A stretch of 17,617 bases of DNA from SIG710 sp045605745 (GTDB lineage: Bacteria; Bacillota; Clostridia; Oscillospirales; CAG-272), in contig JAZUQN010000221.1 in the NCBI GenBank assembly GCA_045605745.1, positions 1 through 17,617 on the forward strand. Reading direction: 5' to 3'. Shown here in pieces: positions 15,889-17,617 of the stretch. Numbering within the stretch: the stretch's first letter is position 1; each line of letters begins with the position of its first letter. Made by a program: the position numbers and the translations under genes. The notes under the pieces were generated by a model. It made no database searches and was not told where the DNA came from. It saw only the letters and a program-made list of their open reading frames with translations.

Positions 15889-16440
15889 ATGTTACTTGTA
15901 AAGCCTTACGACAGAGAAAGAGCAATAGAATATGCAAGGCGCTGGGCACTTGATCGCAATCCGCTTTTTACAGATTTTACGGGACAAGGCGGAAATTGCA
16001 CAAATTTCGTTTCACAAAGTGTTCTTGCCGGAAGCTGTGTTATGAATTATACTCCAACATTTGGTTGGTATTACATTTCCTCAAGTGATCGTGCCCCTGC
16101 TTGGACGGGAGTTGAGTTTTTTTATAATTTTATGACCACAAATGAAGGCGTTGGGCCCTTTATGAGAGAGGTTAGGCGACGTGATGTTGTCCCCGGTGAT
16201 GTGATACAGCTTGCAAATGACGATGGGGATTTTTATCACACACTGATTGTCACCGCTATCGAAGGACAGACAATACTTGTATCCGCCCAATCGGATGATG
16301 CTCTTGACAGGCGGCTGAGTACATATAATTATGCCTCTCTCAGATATCTTCATGTTGAAGGAGTCAGGGTTGAATATCCCGATGACACCTGCTTTGAGGG
16401 ACTTATAAACGGAACATCCTTGCCGATGAGAGAAGGCTGA
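15889..16440 (+). CDS. Amidase_6-type (NlpC/P60-like) putative amidase
   Basis: A 183-residue protein matching the pattern of the putative amidase domain Amidase_6. It opens with YDRERAIEYARRWA...RNP and has GGNCTNFVSQ with the presumed catalytic Cys37, tryptophan/tyrosine-rich stretches and DVIQL...YHTLIVT with presumed His117. The domain fills the whole protein. Family members are often part of larger wall-active or spore-associated proteins in Clostridia and Bacilli, and the substrate is generally not established. There is no signal peptide or membrane segment, so either it acts inside the cell or it is exported by another route. The start has AGGGGG at 15877-15882. It is transcribed away from the repair operon; no convincing terminator follows it. 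Confidence 0.82.
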   Translation: MLLVKPYDRERAIEYARRWALDRNPLFTDFTGQGGNCTNFVSQSVLAGSCVMNYTPTFGWYYISSSDRAPAWTGVEFFYNFMTTNEGVGPFMREVRRRDVVPGDVIQLANDDGDFYHTLIVTAIEGQTILVSAQSDDALDRRLSTYNYASLRYLHVEGVRVEYPDDTCFEGLINGTSLPMREG

Positions 16441-16504
16441 TAAAAACAACGCAAAAAGTCAGAACATTTTGCATATTTTCCTCACAAAAAGTGCCTTCTT
16501 TGTG

Positions 16505-16533
16505 TTGACAAAGGAATTGTTTGGGTATATAAT
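16505..16533 (+). promoter_or_regulatory. perfect consensus sigma-A promoter of the GDPD gene
   Basis: TTGACA (16505-16510) and TATAAT (16528-16533), both exact consensus, are spaced by 17 bases. The start point would be near 16540, leaving a short leader with GGAGG at 16550-16554. This is the strongest promoter of the window and suggests steady, high expression of the downstream gene. Confidence 0.9.
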
Positions 16534-16562
16534 AGTCTCAAACGGAAAGGGAGGAATTTCCT

Positions 16563-17285
16563 ATGAATACTATTAAATTTGATAAGAAAAATGTAAAAAT
16601 GGTAGCGCATCGCGGCGTTAGCGGTCTTGAACGCGAGAACACCAACGCTGCCTTTGTTGCTGCCGGAAACAGAAGCTATTTTGGAGTTGAAACGGATATG
16701 CATATCACAGCCGACGGCAAATTTATCATAACCCACGATGCAAGCACTCTGCGTTGCTCGGGAATCGACGCAAATGTTGAGGAGCTTCCCTTTGACGCAG
16801 TCAGAGGCATAAGACTCTGGGATAAAGGCACAAAGCAGATGATCAGAAGCGATCTCAGCCTTCCTTCTCTTGAAGAATATATCCGCATTTGCCACAGATA
16901 TGATAAGGTGAGTGTCCTTGAGCTAAAGGGACCCGCAATTCTTGAGGGCTATGCTGAAATGATCGAACTCATAAAGTCTCTTGATCATATTGATAAGACC
17001 ATCTTTATTTCATTTGGAAGACAGGATTGTCTTATGATTAAGGAGCTTTTGCCTGATGCAAAGGTTCAGTATCTCACAAGCGAGTGGAATGATGAGCTGA
17101 TCGTTTGGCTAAAGGAAAACGGACTTGACCTTGACATACATTACGGTGCTGTAACTGCAGAGCTTGTTGATATCATTCACGAAAACGGAATGGAGATCAA
17201 CTGCTGGACGGTTGACAAGGCTGAGGATGGAGAGAGACTTGCGGCAATGGGTGTTGACTATATCACCTCTAACATTCTTGAATAA
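16563..17285 (+). CDS. glycerophosphodiester phosphodiesterase (GDPD)
   Basis: A 240-residue TIM-barrel enzyme of the GDPD family, which splits glycerophosphodiesters from lipid breakdown into glycerol 3-phosphate and an alcohol. The catalytic signature is intact: HRG (His16-Arg17), ENT (25-27), the metal ligands in ETD (Glu43, Asp45), the HD pair (58-59) and a C-terminal barrel strand INCWTVD. Length is normal for the cytosolic bacterial form; there is no signal peptide, so it acts inside the cell on imported or recycled substrates. It has its own consensus promoter and terminator and is therefore a single-gene unit, not a partner of the preceding amidase gene. Which GDPD subtype and headgroup it prefers cannot be read from the sequence. 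Confidence 0.93.
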   Translation: MNTIKFDKKNVKMVAHRGVSGLERENTNAAFVAAGNRSYFGVETDMHITADGKFIITHDASTLRCSGIDANVEELPFDAVRGIRLWDKGTKQMIRSDLSLPSLEEYIRICHRYDKVSVLELKGPAILEGYAEMIELIKSLDHIDKTIFISFGRQDCLMIKELLPDAKVQYLTSEWNDELIVWLKENGLDLDIHYGAVTAELVDIIHENGMEINCWTVDKAEDGERLAAMGVDYITSNILE

Positions 17286-17311
17286 AATCAAAAAGGTTAG
17301 ATTAAATAACA

Positions 17312-17354
17312 AAAAAACCAAGATCAAATCAATGGATGGGTCTTGGTTTTTTGT
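17312..17354 (+). terminator. intrinsic terminator of the GDPD gene
   Basis: AAAAAACCAAGA (17312-17323) pairs perfectly over 12 bp with TCTTGGTTTTTT (17341-17352) around a 17-base loop, and the T run forms the end of the stem. It lies 27 bases behind the stop codon. The A-tract on the other side would allow termination in the reverse direction as well. Confidence 0.85.
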
Positions 17355-17360
17355 GCTAAT

Positions 17361-17380
17361 AATTTTGATTTATCGGGGAG
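17361..17380 (+). repeat. 20-base direct repeat, copy 2
   Basis: This is identical to 9877-9896 and again sits just behind a terminator hairpin. Its TTTATCGG (17369-17376) is mirrored by CCGATAAA at 17573-17580, which would delimit an element of 212 bases. That 8-bp pair alone could be chance. Confidence 0.8.
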
Positions 17381-17400
17381 TTGGCAGTGGCTAACCTATT

Positions 17401-17617
17401 AAAGTTTTGATAAAACTTTTGGGGAAGTTTTTGGGAGCCGGCAACATTGCCGGTCGCCTCCGCAGAGGCGAAACGCCCCGAGCGGCATTTCTTTTGCCAT
17501 ACGATTTTGACGAATAAACGGACATATTTTCTCGGAAAATATGTCAAACGATGCAATGAGAAATTCACCAAACCGATAAACTTCACGCATCGTGACTTTT
17601 CTTTGGGCCTTTAGTGT
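17401..17617. repeat. structured non-coding repeat-like region running off the window
   Basis: No gene is supported in the last ~330 bases. The stretch is packed with short perfect hairpins: AAAGTTTT/AAAACTTT (17401-17419), CCGGCAA/TTGCCGG (17438-17453), TCGCCTC/GAGGCGA (17454-17471), GACATATTTT/AAAATATGTC (17521-17545), and a wider CGATGC/GCATCG pair (17549-17592). Composition jumps locally to GC-rich between AT-rich flanks. Small open frames on the - strand cross it but have no ribosome site or recognisable domain. The pattern resembles the dispersed intergenic repeats of gut Clostridia; family membership needs a genome-wide search. Confidence 0.55.

Noticed and set aside
16441..16504. Terminator after the Amidase_6 gene
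   Set aside because: Only 6-bp A/T-rich pairings such as GCAAAA/TTTTGC are present, with no strong stem plus T run.
17356..17590. Two short - strand frames of 76 and 63 codons in the right-end repeat region
   Set aside because: They cross several hairpins, lack ribosome sites and known domains, and the region behaves like a structured repeat.

Overview
The window looks like a chromosomal segment from an anaerobic, probably gut-dwelling member of the Firmicutes (Clostridia, Oscillospirales-like). The grounds are consensus sigma-A promoters, strong GGAGG ribosome binding sites, a TnpV-type transposon relic, BspA-type leucine-rich repeats, a YhaO/YhaN-type nuclease-ATPase pair and an Amidase_6 protein. 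This placement is inferred from gene content; no 16S or other phylogenetic marker is present. No RNA genes or CRISPR arrays were seen.

Left edge (1-867): mobile-element debris. A tnpV gene has lost its start codon, carries a one-base frameshift, and is followed immediately by the left end of an apparent IS3-family insertion sequence that survives only as its tip, a long hairpin and about 16 codons of the first transposase frame.

Secreted pair (868-9874, + strand): a good promoter drives a 2296-residue exported protein. It has an N-terminal SGNH hydrolase domain, about two and a half copies of a 460-490 residue BspA-like LRR module, two linker domains, and a C-terminal domain of about 457 residues. 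After a hairpin comes a 634-residue lipoprotein whose last ~459 residues are clearly homologous to that C-terminal domain. The pair probably works at the cell surface on glycans or host/food polymers. The shared domain is the part I cannot assign to a characterised family.

Repair operon (10022-15724, - strand): a YhaO-like metallophosphoesterase nuclease, a YhaN/SbcC-like ATPase with two membrane segments inside its coiled coil, and RecG. Spacing is 3 and 21 bases, behind one good promoter. This suggests a co-transcribed DNA-end processing and fork-remodelling unit that may sit at the membrane.

Right side (15725-17617, + strand): a small Amidase_6 protein, then a cytoplasmic glycerophosphodiester phosphodiesterase with a perfect consensus promoter and its own terminator. 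The last ~250 bases are a structured, non-coding, repeat-like stretch. It begins with an exact 20-base copy of a sequence also found at 9877, where it forms the left end of a 108-base element with near-perfect terminal inverted repeats. This points to a family of small dispersed elements lying behind terminators.
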